From NCBI RefSeq assembly GCF_003438995.1, contig NZ_QSUN01000017.1, positions 1-64,000 of the forward strand: a DNA stretch of 64,000 nucleotides. Direction: 5' to 3'. Positions within the stretch are counted from its first letter, which is position 1. The number at the start of each line of letters is the position of its first letter. The stretch comes from Bacteroides sp. OM05-12. GTDB lineage: Bacteria; Bacteroidota; Bacteroidia; Bacteroidales; Bacteroidaceae. Under the pieces are notes generated by a model. It saw only the letters and a program-made list of their open reading frames with translations, made no database searches and had not been told where the DNA came from. Position numbers and translations under genes: made by a program. Below, one piece after another: positions 35,871-45,421 of the stretch.

Positions 35871-37481
35871 TTAATATCCCGGATTTTGTTCAATCCCATT
35901 TAAGTCAATTTCTTTTCTCGGTATTGGGAACAACTCATGTTTCCCCTTTACGAAAGGAGCAAGACTAGCTTGTACTTCTTCTACTTCCTGAGCATTATAG
36001 GCATCCAATACTTCTTTTGCAATTCCCCAACGACAGAGATCAAACCAACGATGCCCCTCCATACCTAGTTCAACACGACGTTCATGACGAATAGCACCAA
36101 GTAAATCTTGTTGAGTATCATTACATCTCCTTTTTACATATTTTGCAGCACCTTCATCCCACAAATTACATTCATAATCCGGGAATACAGGCAATATGTT
36201 ACGGTCATTTCCACAAGCACGTGCACGAACCTGATCCAAAGCCCATTTAGCACGATCAAGATTATTTGACTCACAACAAGCTTCAGCATACATTAACAAG
36301 ACATCTGCATAACGTATTACTTTATTATTCAATGGTCCACGAGAATCATGATCCAATTTAGGATATGTACCAAATTCATCTGTCCATGCATATTTGCGAT
36401 TCAAATATCGGCTTCCTAAATAAATTTCTTCACTAGGATTGGTAATTTCATCATCTGTCAAATTAATAATGGTTTCATCTCTTCTTGGATCTCCGGCTTC
36501 ATATTCATCATATAGATTCTGAGTCGGTCTATTAAATCCCCAACCTACTGTATTAAATATCTTGTTTCTTCCGCGAACCAATTTTGTAGTAAATGTACCT
36601 CTCGTAGCGCCATTACCTTCGCTATAGTCGCTTGTACCCTCTATCATATACTGGATCTCAAAAACAGATTCCGGACCATTTTCTCCCTCCAAAGTAAAAT
36701 TGTCAAAATAACGATTTACTAATTCATAATCTCCGCTAGAGATGATTGAATCACCCCATGATTTTGCTTCATTATAACGATGCATATATAAATTAACTTT
36801 CAATAGCATTGCTTGAGCTGCACCTTTAGTAGCACGTCCCAGATCCGCAAGCGGATAATTTTGTTTACGCCACAATCTCTTCTGAGCGTTCTCTAAATCT
36901 TCAATTATGAAATCATATATTTCTTCAGCAGTAGCTCTCTGTACTCCCCATTTTTCTGAAGAGTCCACAACAAAATCTACTTTAGGTACTCCACCGAATA
37001 CGCGTACTAAACGGAAATAATACATCGCCCGTAAAAATTCAACTTCTCCAATTAAACGATCTTTCAAACGTGCATCCATTAAAGTATCCGTATCTACTTT
37101 CGGTATTTCCTGAAGAGCAAGATTACACCGTGAAACTCCCTGATACTGAGCCCTATAATAGTCCAACAAAAGCTCATTATCGGATGTTGTCTTAAAATTC
37201 TCCATATCATAAACAGCAGGCATATCACCTAAGTACTGACCACCTTTCAAGGCATCATCAGAAACAACATCACCAATAAACCATTCAGGATAAAATGTTT
37301 CATTATATTCCCACATCAATGGAACATAGGCAGCATTAACTACCTGAATAGCAGTATTCCCTGAAGTAAAAAAGTCTTCAAGCTTAGTTGTACCCGGAGT
37401 AGGAGCATTCAACCAATCATCGCAGGAAACAAGTCCGAACGAGAAACATAAAGTCAATGTGATTAAAATATATTTTTTCAT
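35871..37481 (-). CDS. SusD-like outer-membrane glycan-binding lipoprotein
   Basis: A 536-residue SusD/RagB family protein that caps the SusC channel and captures oligosaccharide. The lipoprotein signal is clear (FGLVSCDDW, Cys 20). The body shows the family's TPR-like helices (EVEFLRAMYYFRLVRVFGG, GRATKGAAQAMLLKVNLYM) and the C-terminal signature HERRVELGMEGHRWFDLCRWG, ending LFPIPRKEIDLN-x-x-x-QNPGY. It lies 20 bp after susC in the same operon. It is the only protein of the locus with a lipobox. Confidence 0.95.
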   Translation of the reverse strand: MKKYILITLTLCFSFGLVSCDDWLNAPTPGTTKLEDFFTSGNTAIQVVNAAYVPLMWEYNETFYPEWFIGDVVSDDALKGGQYLGDMPAVYDMENFKTTSDNELLLDYYRAQYQGVSRCNLALQEIPKVDTDTLMDARLKDRLIGEVEFLRAMYYFRLVRVFGGVPKVDFVVDSSEKWGVQRATAEEIYDFIIEDLENAQKRLWRKQNYPLADLGRATKGAAQAMLLKVNLYMHRYNEAKSWGDSIISSGDYELVNRYFDNFTLEGENGPESVFEIQYMIEGTSDYSEGNGATRGTFTTKLVRGRNKIFNTVGWGFNRPTQNLYDEYEAGDPRRDETIINLTDDEITNPSEEIYLGSRYLNRKYAWTDEFGTYPKLDHDSRGPLNNKVIRYADVLLMYAEACCESNNLDRAKWALDQVRARACGNDRNILPVFPDYECNLWDEGAAKYVKRRCNDTQQDLLGAIRHERRVELGMEGHRWFDLCRWGIAKEVLDAYNAQEVEEVQASLAPFVKGKHELFPIPRKEIDLNGIEQNPGY

Positions 37482-37501
37482 ATGTCAATACCATTTAATA
37501 A

Positions 37502-40500
37502 TTAGAAATTAAGATTTGCACCAATCATCACTGTACGTGACTGTGGATAATTACCATAGTCCACTCCACTAGCAACTTCCGGATCATACCCTGTATACTT
37601 GGTAACAGTAAATAAATTACTAGCAGAAACATAAAAACGACAACGGTTAATACCAATTTTAGATGTACAAGCTCTAGGTAAAGTATAACCTATCTGGAAA
37701 TTCTTCAATCGCAAATAGGCTCCATTTTCTACAAATCTATCTGATACTGAATAGTTAAGACTTGTATTCGGATTTGGGATAGAGCCATTCGGATTATTTT
37801 TTGTCCATACATCACGCATTGAAGTACTTAATGTGGCTTCAACCCCTTTACCCTCAGTACGATTCAACACTTGATTGTATATCTTATTACCATATACTCC
37901 TTGGAAGAATAATTGTACATCAAACCCTTTCCATTCAGCACCTAAATTCAAACCATAAGTTAACCATGGAAAAGGATTTCCAATATCAGTTCTATCCCCT
38001 CCATCAATCATTCCATTATTATTCAAATCTGCAAATTTTGCATCTCCTGCATGATAAGGAATTTCCGTATCGCTATATCCCCACAAATGTTGTTTTGCTT
38101 CTTCATCCGAACGATAAATGCCCTCATACTTATAACCGTAGAATGTGTATAATGCATACCCTTCATCATTTATACGAATACCATCTACATACTGCACTTC
38201 ACCACCATTTAAAGCCGTTAATTCATTTTTAATAAATGAAACATTCCCATTAATCGTATAATTGACTTTATTAATCTTGTTTTTATGCTCAAGAGCTATC
38301 TCAATACCTTGATTTCTTACTGTTCCCACATTTTTAGTTGCATCATAACGATTACCAATGTAAGCAGGTCCTTTTACTGTTAACAACATTTCTTTAGTAT
38401 CTCTACGGAATAAATCTACATTACCTGAAAGCAAGCCATTGAATAAGCCAAAATCCACTCCAACGTTCCAAGTTTCTGTTACTTCCCATTTACCACCCAT
38501 ATTTTTATAAGTAAGAACCGTAGCTCCACGAGCCAAAGCCTGATCTCCAGGTCCCAATACATAATCTACAAAATATGGTCCTGTATTAAACATTGTTTGA
38601 GAAAAGTTATCGTTACCAATTTTATCATTACCGATACGTCCCCAACCTGCACGTACTTTCAAGAAATCTATTTTCTCCAATCCTTTCATCCAATTTTCCT
38701 CACTCATTTTCCACCCCAAAGCAACGGACGGGAAAAAGCCCCAGTTATTTTCCGGAAATTTATTAGAACCATCAGCACGGAAATTTGCTGTTGCCAAATA
38801 ACGATTCTTATAAGAATAATGTAAACGACCTAAAAAAGATAATCTTCTTAAACGGTCAACCCCATCTCCTGCTTCATTACGATCTTGAGTCGTCTGTGAC
38901 AAATACCAATTATTAGATGTAGGATTCAAGATTTGTGACCCAGAACCACCTATATTATAATAATTATACTCTTCAGTAGTATGTCCTGCCATTATTGAGA
39001 AATCATGATCTTTGATTTGCTTTGAATAAGTCAATGTATTTTCCCATATCATTGTAGCATATCTTGACATACTTCTTTCTAAAAAGTTTTTATCCGAATA
39101 ATCGTTAGAAGAAATATAATAAGCATCTTTGAACAATCTATGGTTCACATGTGAAAGATCATAACTTATATCTGAGCGATAAACCAATCCTTTTAATGGA
39201 GTAATTTCTAAATATATATCTCCAACCCATCTTTCTGTTTTATCCATCGGGTGGGAATAATTAACCATACCAAAAGGATTCGATACATTTTTAAAATTAG
39301 ATGGAGCTGCGATTTTACCTCCTAAATCTTCTCCTTTGTAATTTAATGTACCAGCCGGATAATGTGCCGGATCCCAAGGAGCCATCGCCAAAGCCGCTGA
39401 CAAAATAGAAGCACCCGGACTTGAATTATTATTCATGGCATTGCGACCTTCTGAATTCACAAATGATAAGTTTTCACCGATTTTCAACCATTTATTTACT
39501 TGGAATGAAGTATTAGCACGCAATGTAAGACGGCTATAATTGGAACCAATAATCGTACCATCTTGATCAAAGTAGCTTACACTAAAAGAATAATTTGCTT
39601 TTTCCGTACTTCCATCAATAGATAGATGATAATTCTGTATCAAGGCATTCTTCTTAAAGACCTCATCTTGCCAATCAGTTTCCACAGCAGAATAATCAAA
39701 GCCATTTGGATTAGTAGCTGATTTTATTGCCGGATAGAATTCATCCTGTGGCCCAACTCGCCAACTAGACAACCAACCGTTGAGACCACCATCAGTATAA
39801 CTCTGTAGCTGTTTCTCACCTTGTTTACCCGGAGTTAATGCAATAATAGTTCTCGCAAGTTCATCACTTTTCATTAAATCTAATTTATTCCAACGATTCT
39901 GAAAACCTACATACGTATTAAAGGATATTTCCGTACGACCATCCGTAGAGCCTTTTTTAGTTGTAACCAAAATTACACCATTAGCACCACGAGAACCATA
40001 GATAGCTGTAGCTGAAGCGTCCTTCAATATTTCAGTAGAAGAAATATCATTAGGATTCAAAAAAGAAATATCACCAACTATAACCCCATCAACAACATAC
40101 AAAGGATCAGCACCGTTTACCGTTCCAATACCACGAATACGAACTTCTGCTCCCGCACCCGGTTGTCCGGTATTTGCATTAACCGTGACACCAGCTGCTC
40201 TTCCTTGCAATGCCTGGTCTAAACCTGCAGCAGGAGTTTTCTTTAATTGATCTGCACTAATAGTTGAAACAGAACCGGTTAAATCACTTTTTTTCATTGT
40301 TCCGTAACCAACTGCAACAACTTCATCAAGCATCATCGCGTCATTTTCCAACACAACGTTCAAAGTTCCCGACTTAATTTTCTTTTCTTGGGTTTTAGTT
40401 CCTATATAAGAGAACTGTAATGTACCATTCGTTGGAGCTGAAATCACATATCTACCATCAATATCGGTAGATGTACCAATTGTTGTTCCTTTTACAAGTA

Positions 40501-40627
40501 CTGTAACTCCCGGTAATGGCAAACCGTCTTCTGCCGATGTCACTACACCTTGCACCTTTATATTCTGTGCAAGAATTATAGAAGACAAAAATGAGAAATA
40601 GAATAAAATGAATAATTGTTTTTTCAT
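37502..40627 (-). CDS. SusC-like TonB-dependent outer-membrane transporter
   Basis: A 1041-residue SusC/RagA family transporter predicted to import beta-gluco-oligosaccharides across the outer membrane. After the signal peptide it has a carboxypeptidase D-like regulatory domain (VKVQG-type start; GLPLPGVTVLVKGT, about 23-100). A plug domain (about 105-230; EVVAVGYGTMKKSDLTGSV, VRIRGIGTVNGADPLYVVDG, IYGSRGANGVILVTTKKG) and a 22-strand barrel with the family ending (GYDPEVASG, RTVMIGANLNF) follow. An in-frame ATG four codons earlier (40639) is less likely, because MKKQLF begins a normal signal peptide. It is the first gene of the operon, with a -7 box TATCTTTG at 40722-40715. Confidence 0.95.
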   Translation of the reverse strand: MKKQLFILFYFSFLSSIILAQNIKVQGVVTSAEDGLPLPGVTVLVKGTTIGTSTDIDGRYVISAPTNGTLQFSYIGTKTQEKKIKSGTLNVVLENDAMMLDEVVAVGYGTMKKSDLTGSVSTISADQLKKTPAAGLDQALQGRAAGVTVNANTGQPGAGAEVRIRGIGTVNGADPLYVVDGVIVGDISFLNPNDISSTEILKDASATAIYGSRGANGVILVTTKKGSTDGRTEISFNTYVGFQNRWNKLDLMKSDELARTIIALTPGKQGEKQLQSYTDGGLNGWLSSWRVGPQDEFYPAIKSATNPNGFDYSAVETDWQDEVFKKNALIQNYHLSIDGSTEKANYSFSVSYFDQDGTIIGSNYSRLTLRANTSFQVNKWLKIGENLSFVNSEGRNAMNNNSSPGASILSAALAMAPWDPAHYPAGTLNYKGEDLGGKIAAPSNFKNVSNPFGMVNYSHPMDKTERWVGDIYLEITPLKGLVYRSDISYDLSHVNHRLFKDAYYISSNDYSDKNFLERSMSRYATMIWENTLTYSKQIKDHDFSIMAGHTTEEYNYYNIGGSGSQILNPTSNNWYLSQTTQDRNEAGDGVDRLRRLSFLGRLHYSYKNRYLATANFRADGSNKFPENNWGFFPSVALGWKMSEENWMKGLEKIDFLKVRAGWGRIGNDKIGNDNFSQTMFNTGPYFVDYVLGPGDQALARGATVLTYKNMGGKWEVTETWNVGVDFGLFNGLLSGNVDLFRRDTKEMLLTVKGPAYIGNRYDATKNVGTVRNQGIEIALEHKNKINKVNYTINGNVSFIKNELTALNGGEVQYVDGIRINDEGYALYTFYGYKYEGIYRSDEEAKQHLWGYSDTEIPYHAGDAKFADLNNNGMIDGGDRTDIGNPFPWLTYGLNLGAEWKGFDVQLFFQGVYGNKIYNQVLNRTEGKGVEATLSTSMRDVWTKNNPNGSIPNPNTSLNYSVSDRFVENGAYLRLKNFQIGYTLPRACTSKIGINRCRFYVSASNLFTVTKYTGYDPEVASGVDYGNYPQSRTVMIGANLNF

Positions 40628-40714
40628 ATTATATATCATTTTAGGTATAACAAAAAGTTTTGTTTCTTATCTTTAACCCTAATTAGTATTCCCTCGAATA
40701 ACATTTTAGTAATG

Positions 40715-40747
40715 CAAAGATAAAGATATATGTAATATAAGAATCAA
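40715..40747 (-). promoter_or_regulatory. Candidate promoter of the glucan operon
   Basis: On the minus strand TATCTTTG (40722-40715) is a -7 match, and TTG (40747-40745) lies 22 nt upstream. This gives a leader of about 80 nt before the susC ATG. The 332-bp gap between susC and the regulator gene (40628-40959) also holds an imperfect inverted repeat TTATAACACT (40815-40824)/AGTGTTTTATAA (40850-40861), a possible operator, and is very A+T rich. Confidence 0.5.
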
Positions 40748-40890
40748 CAAAACGCCTCACAAAAACTCACTTTTAACACATAACGAATACGACATTAATA
40801 CATCATAGTACTAATTATAACACTGATAATCAATAATATAATTACAAATAGTGTTTTATAACATAACATTTATCAGCTCAACAATTCAAA

Positions 40891-40937
40891 AAAAATAGCT
40901 AAACTTGAAGTGAAATTGAAATGAAAAGCTATTTTTG
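40891..40937 (+). promoter_or_regulatory. Regulator promoter overlapped by an inverted repeat
   Basis: AAAAATAGCT (40891-40900) and AGCTATTTTT (40927-40936) form a perfect 10-bp inverted repeat. The right arm covers the -7 box TATTTTTG (40930-40937), and TTG at 40905-40907 is a candidate -33 element. A protein bound to the repeat would cover the promoter. The ATG at 40960 follows 22 nt later. Confidence 0.55.
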
Positions 40938-40959
40938 AAGAACCTAATTATTGAAAAAG

Positions 40960-43866
40960 ATGAAACACACAAAAAAATCACTTTTCACATTATTATTAAT
41001 GACGTTTATATGTGCAAGCATTTTTGCACAGCATCCTCTTGTGCGAAATTTCACTCGTATTGATTATCAAGGAGGAAAGCAAAATTGGTGCATTGTTCAG
41101 AATCAAGATAATAAAATGTATTTCGCAAATAATAGCGGGTTACTTGAATATGACAGTAACATCTGGCAATTATATCCGATTGCTAATTATACTAATGTAC
41201 GTTCTTTAATGTATGACGAAGAAAGCAAAAGAATCTATGCCGGTGCTTTCAATGAATTCGGATATTATCAATATAATCACCAAACGCTAAAATTAGAATA
41301 TTATTCACTCGTAGATTCAGTTCCTGAAAAAGAGCGTAACTTCAACGAGGTTTGGAATATCTATAAAAACGATAAGAATATCTATTTTCAAAGTGATCGG
41401 AAAATATTTAAATGTGACGAGAATGGGAAAATGAGTATATATCCATTCAAACACAAAATAGAAAAATCAGCCATTATATATAATACTCCTGTCATCACAA
41501 GCATACAAGACGGAGCATGGACTTTAAACAATGGAATGTTATTAAAACTTCCCAATTCCGATATCTTAAAAGACAAAAAAGTAACAGCGATATTACCTTA
41601 CGAAGGAACTAAAATATTATTTGCTACAGCATTAGATGGATTATTCCTGTTTGACGGTGAAAAAGTTATTGCGTATCAGAATGATTTGACGGATTTCTTA
41701 AAAGAGAATCAGGTTTTTTGTGCTACAGCCAAAGACAATAAAATAGCATTCGGGACTGTACTTAATGGAGTTGTAGTAAAAGATCTTAGTACAAATATCA
41801 ATACTTATATTAATACTTATTCCGGCCTGCAGAACAACACAGTGCTCAGTATAAAATTTGATAATGATAACAATCTATGGCTGGGGTTGGATAAAGGTAT
41901 TGATTATGTTCTGATAAATTCTCCTATCAAAAATTTATTTAGTACAAACAATTTATATGGTTCCGGATATGCCTCATTAATAAAAGACAACATCCTATAT
42001 CTCGGTACTAATCAAGGACTTTACATAACCGACTATCCAATTAGAAACACACCAGACCCATTTCAGCTAGAGTTAGTTAAGCATATGCAAAGTCAGGTAT
42101 GGTCTTTAAAAGAGATAGACAATACCATCTTCTGCGGAAATGACCAGGGGGCGTTTATCATTAATGGGAGCCAAGCACAAAGAATTGCCAGTGCACATGC
42201 CACATGGACATTCAAAAGATTAAAGAAGCATCCGGAATATATTTTAGCTAATTCATACCAAGGCTTCTACATTTTAAAGAAAGTAGACGGGAAATGGGTA
42301 TTCTCCCATTATATCAAAGGATTTTCCGAATCCGGAGGCATGTATGAAGAAGATGAAAACGGAGATATCTGGTTCGGACATTGGATGAAGGGTATTTACC
42401 GATTAAAGCTGAACGAAACATTTACTCAAGTAGTTCATACCGATCTATATAACCACACCAATGGATTTCCGTCCAGTCACAACAATATCATCTGTCGAAT
42501 ACAAAATGAATTATTCTTCTCATCGGAAAATGGATTTTATAAATACAATAAAAAAGACAACAATATTGTCCCTTATCCTAAAATGAATGAAATTTTCGCT
42601 CCACATTACAGATCCGTTCGCTTCTTTGAGACACCGGATAAAGATATATGGTCTATATCCGGAACATCTATTGCAATGGCATCCTATCAAGGAGATGGTA
42701 ATTATATTTTGGATTCTCTCTCCTACAAAAGTCTGTTAGATAAATTAATGCTCGGATTTGAACACTTCAACTTTATCAGTCGCAATAAGGTTCTCGTGGG
42801 AACAGAAGATGGATTTGCCTATATAGATATAGGAAAACCTTACTATTCTGACAAGAAATCCAATATCTTCATTCGCAGTCTATTTTCTATAAATAAGAAT
42901 GACACCCTACTCTATTCAAAAAGTGAAAGTACGGAGGATGTAAAAGCAATTAAAATTCCGTATAATTTAAATTCACTGCGCTTCGAGTTTGTTTTACCGG
43001 AATATCAGGATAAGCTGGCTGTAGAATATAGTTATTATCTTAAAAATTATGACACACAATGGAGCATCTATTCTTCTCAGAATATAAAAGAATATACAAA
43101 ACTAAAGAAAGGAGATTACACTTTCCATGTGAAAGGATATAATAAAATAGACGGCAGTATCAGCGAAACATCATTCAGATTCACAATATTACCTCCTTGG
43201 TATGAAAGTAATCTGGCTTATGCAATCTATGTTATTATCTTAACCTTACTAATTTATACTTTGGTATTCTACATAAACAAGAAATCACAAAGCGCTGCCC
43301 TAAAAATTAAACGGGAAAAAGAAAAACAATTAAAGGAGCAAAAAGAACACTTCCTGGCACAAGCAAAAGAAAAAGAGAAGGAAATAGTCGAATTAAAAAA
43401 TCAACAACTGGAATATGACCTGAAACACAAGTCACAGGAGTTAGCAGATTCGACCATGAACCTTATCCGTAAAAATGAGATTCTTTCTGAAATAGGAAAT
43501 GATATTAATGCAATATCCGAAGAAATAAAAAAAGAAGAAGGAATAACCGTTGCCTATAAAAAACTTCAGTTAATACTGGATAATATCAGGCAAAATATCG
43601 CTCACGACAGTGATTGGAAACGTTTTGAGCAGAACTTCGATATTGTCTACGAAAACTACCTCAAACGCCTTGGCGAACAATATCCATTGCTTAATACGAA
43701 TGACAAGAAACTATGCGCATATTTAAAAATGGACCTGAGTTCCAAAGATATAGCACCTTTATTGAATATGTCCGTTCGAAGCGTTGAAACAGCCCGTTAC
43801 CGATTAAGAAAAAAACTCGGATTAAGCAGAGACGCCAATCTAACAGAGTTTTTACAACGATTCTAG
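40960..43866 (+). CDS. Membrane-spanning propeller/Y_Y_Y sensor with LuxR-type HTH (glucan locus regulator)
   Basis: A 968-residue transmembrane regulator. After the signal peptide come two-component-regulator-propeller-like repeats (about 30-660; for example NNLWLGLDKGIDYV, GDIWFGHWMKGIYRL). A Y_Y_Y domain (about 665-745), one transmembrane helix (about 752-773) and a long charged coiled coil (775-850) follow. The protein ends in a LuxR-like helix-turn-helix (about 910-965; SSKDIAPLLNMSVRSVETARYRLRKKL). It has the sensor half of a hybrid two-component system but no histidine kinase or receiver domain. Divergent from susC, it very likely senses a glucan oligosaccharide and activates the operon (inference). 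A TTG start at 40951 is possible; ATG at 40960 is preferred. Confidence 0.88.
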   Translation: MKHTKKSLFTLLLMTFICASIFAQHPLVRNFTRIDYQGGKQNWCIVQNQDNKMYFANNSGLLEYDSNIWQLYPIANYTNVRSLMYDEESKRIYAGAFNEFGYYQYNHQTLKLEYYSLVDSVPEKERNFNEVWNIYKNDKNIYFQSDRKIFKCDENGKMSIYPFKHKIEKSAIIYNTPVITSIQDGAWTLNNGMLLKLPNSDILKDKKVTAILPYEGTKILFATALDGLFLFDGEKVIAYQNDLTDFLKENQVFCATAKDNKIAFGTVLNGVVVKDLSTNINTYINTYSGLQNNTVLSIKFDNDNNLWLGLDKGIDYVLINSPIKNLFSTNNLYGSGYASLIKDNILYLGTNQGLYITDYPIRNTPDPFQLELVKHMQSQVWSLKEIDNTIFCGNDQGAFIINGSQAQRIASAHATWTFKRLKKHPEYILANSYQGFYILKKVDGKWVFSHYIKGFSESGGMYEEDENGDIWFGHWMKGIYRLKLNETFTQVVHTDLYNHTNGFPSSHNNIICRIQNELFFSSENGFYKYNKKDNNIVPYPKMNEIFAPHYRSVRFFETPDKDIWSISGTSIAMASYQGDGNYILDSLSYKSLLDKLMLGFEHFNFISRNKVLVGTEDGFAYIDIGKPYYSDKKSNIFIRSLFSINKNDTLLYSKSESTEDVKAIKIPYNLNSLRFEFVLPEYQDKLAVEYSYYLKNYDTQWSIYSSQNIKEYTKLKKGDYTFHVKGYNKIDGSISETSFRFTILPPWYESNLAYAIYVIILTLLIYTLVFYINKKSQSAALKIKREKEKQLKEQKEHFLAQAKEKEKEIVELKNQQLEYDLKHKSQELADSTMNLIRKNEILSEIGNDINAISEEIKKEEGITVAYKKLQLILDNIRQNIAHDSDWKRFEQNFDIVYENYLKRLGEQYPLLNTNDKKLCAYLKMDLSSKDIAPLLNMSVRSVETARYRLRKKLGLSRDANLTEFLQRF

Positions 43867-43885
43867 CTGATATTTAACGGTCGTC

Positions 43886-44905
43886 TTATTGGATTTTCCT
43901 TATCCCGATGCCGGGAAGATTATTTAAAGTGATCTTCCCTCTTACAACTTTCATCCCATCAAACAAATCATTAGATATGAGCAGATTACCATCCAAATCA
44001 GCAAAATCCACAGCCGGAGATAATTGAGCAGCAGCAGAAACAGCACAGGACGTTTCGGTCATGCAACCAATCATCACTTTCATACCCAATGTACGGGCCA
44101 CAGTAAGCATTTTCCACGCTTCACGCATACCTGTACACTTCATCAGCTTTATATTTATGCCGGAAAAAACACCTTTCAAACGCTCCACATCCGCAAGACG
44201 TTGCAGGGATTCATCAGCAAAGACAGGAAGAGGGCTTTGCTCGGTTATCCATGCAATATCATCCAATTGCGCCTTCGGCATCGGTTGCTCCACCATTACC
44301 ACTCCCTGTTCTTTCAGCCATTGTATCATGTCCAACGCCTTGTGTTTATCCGTCCAACCCTGATTAGCATCTACAGCAACAGGTAAAGAAGAAACAGAGC
44401 GAATCGCATTGATTATTTCCCTATCATTATCTCGTCCCAGCTTTACCTTCAATATATTGAAACGTCCGGCAACCTCCAAAGTCTTTTCCTTGACTACTTC
44501 TGCCGTATCGATCCCTATCGTATAAGTAGTAGAAGGAGCTTTCTCTTTATCCACCCCCCAGATTTTATACCACGGAACGCCCAGTAGTTTGCCAACCAAA
44601 TCATGAAGGGCAATATCTATGGAGGCTTTTGCCGCTGTATTCCCCGCCATGATTCCATCTACATAAGTCAATATATCTTCTAATTGAAAGGGATCATTAA
44701 AACGATTCAAATCTACTTTTTGCAAAAAAGCCATCACAGACTCTACACTCTCCCCAAGATATGGTGGCATAGATGCCTCACCATACCCTATAACACCCTC
44801 ATATTCAACCTCTACCTGTACCGCTGGTGTAAAAGAACGGGAACAGGAAGCTACAGTAAATACATGCTGTAATTGCAAATTGTATGGATAAAAAGTCAGT
44901 TTCAT
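43886..44905 (-). CDS. Dipeptide epimerase (L-Ala-D/L-Glu epimerase type, enolase superfamily)
   Basis: This 339-residue cytoplasmic enzyme epimerises the second residue of dipeptides such as L-Ala-D-Glu from murein recycling; exact specificity is uncertain. Enolase-superfamily muconate-lactonizing subgroup features are present. The catalytic lysine motif is LKVKLG (near 152-156), and metal ligands lie in VDANQGW, VEQPMP and FADES. The opposing lysine is in NIKLMK (near 253). The start at 44905 is chosen over ATG 44968 because GAAGGA lies directly before it and a -7 box TATCTTTG (44937-44930) lies between the two ATGs. It is transcribed alone and convergent with the glucan regulator (20-bp gap). 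Confidence 0.88.
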   Translation of the reverse strand: MKLTFYPYNLQLQHVFTVASCSRSFTPAVQVEVEYEGVIGYGEASMPPYLGESVESVMAFLQKVDLNRFNDPFQLEDILTYVDGIMAGNTAAKASIDIALHDLVGKLLGVPWYKIWGVDKEKAPSTTYTIGIDTAEVVKEKTLEVAGRFNILKVKLGRDNDREIINAIRSVSSLPVAVDANQGWTDKHKALDMIQWLKEQGVVMVEQPMPKAQLDDIAWITEQSPLPVFADESLQRLADVERLKGVFSGINIKLMKCTGMREAWKMLTVARTLGMKVMIGCMTETSCAVSAAAQLSPAVDFADLDGNLLISNDLFDGMKVVRGKITLNNLPGIGIRKIQ

Positions 44906-44929
44906 TCCTTCATTATTATAACCAGGAAG

Positions 44930-44937
44930 CAAAGATA
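44930..44937 (-). promoter_or_regulatory. -7 box TATCTTTG for the dipeptide epimerase gene
   Basis: Minus-strand match to TAnnTTTG, 25 nt before the ATG at 44905. It decides against the in-frame ATG at 44968. Confidence 0.5.
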
Positions 44938-45017
44938 ATGAATTATATTGCCACAGATTATTATTCATATAGGAATTAAATCAATTCCAACTTTTAGGAT
45001 GCAGCTCAAAAGATAGT

Positions 45018-45078
45018 GCCTTCACTTTAATTAAATAGTAATCAATAATATAAGAGCAAACAGTGATAAGGTGAAGGC
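45018..45078 (+). repeat. GCCTTCAC inverted-repeat element, copy 2
   Basis: A 61-bp segment bounded by GCCTTCAC (45018-45025) and GTGAAGGC (45071-45078), collinear with the copy at 201-261 and likewise followed by a 22-bp-period array. Confidence 0.7.
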
Positions 45079-45130
45079 AAGTCTAAGTAAATTAAATAAC
45101 AGTTAAATCGGTAAAATAAGCAAGCTAAAA

Positions 45131-45380
45131 CGCCTAAGGGAGCGTTGGCTTACGCTCCGGTAGATGTAAGCTATCGCTCCCTTGAGCGTTAGCCATCGCC
45201 CCCTTAAGTGTCAGATGACGCTCCCTTGAGTGATTTACAAAACGACCTTTATAGTTTTTACAAACATCAAGGCGTTTTTTAAATTCATCAGGTTGATTAG
45301 AAAAACCATAAGGACGATTGTAAATAAAGATACGGTCGATTGCCAACAAACTCCTATCGTTTGTAATCAATCGACCGTAT
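45131..45380. repeat. 22-bp-period repeat array D, ending in a hairpin
   Basis: Units start at 45131, 45153, 45175, 45197, 45219, 45241, 45263, 45285, 45307, 45329 and 45351, always 22 bp apart. Dyad cores such as CGCTCCCTTGAGCG (45175-45188) occur in the first units; the later ones share AGG/CGG-x-CGATTG. The end is a 51-bp hairpin with arms ATACGGTCGATTG (45330-45342) and CAATCGACCGTAT (45368-45380). It is homologous to array A but has one more unit. It lies 41 bp past the stop of the minus-strand regulator gene. Confidence 0.75.
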
Positions 45381-45421
45381 CTTCATTAGACTGAAACGAA
45401 TGAATAGAATGAGAAAAAAGC

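Noticed and set aside
40960..43866. Classical hybrid two-component system label for the glucan regulator
   Set aside because: No H-box, ATPase (N/G box) or receiver aspartate region is present between the membrane helix and the HTH.
44906..44968. Upstream ATG at 44968 for the dipeptide epimerase
   Set aside because: A -7 promoter box lies between the two ATGs and a good GAAGGA ribosome site directly precedes ATG 44905; the enolase fold starts there as well.
315..45380. CRISPR array interpretation of the 22-bp-period repeats
   Set aside because: Units abut with no unique spacers of regular length, repeats are only partly conserved, and no cas gene is present.
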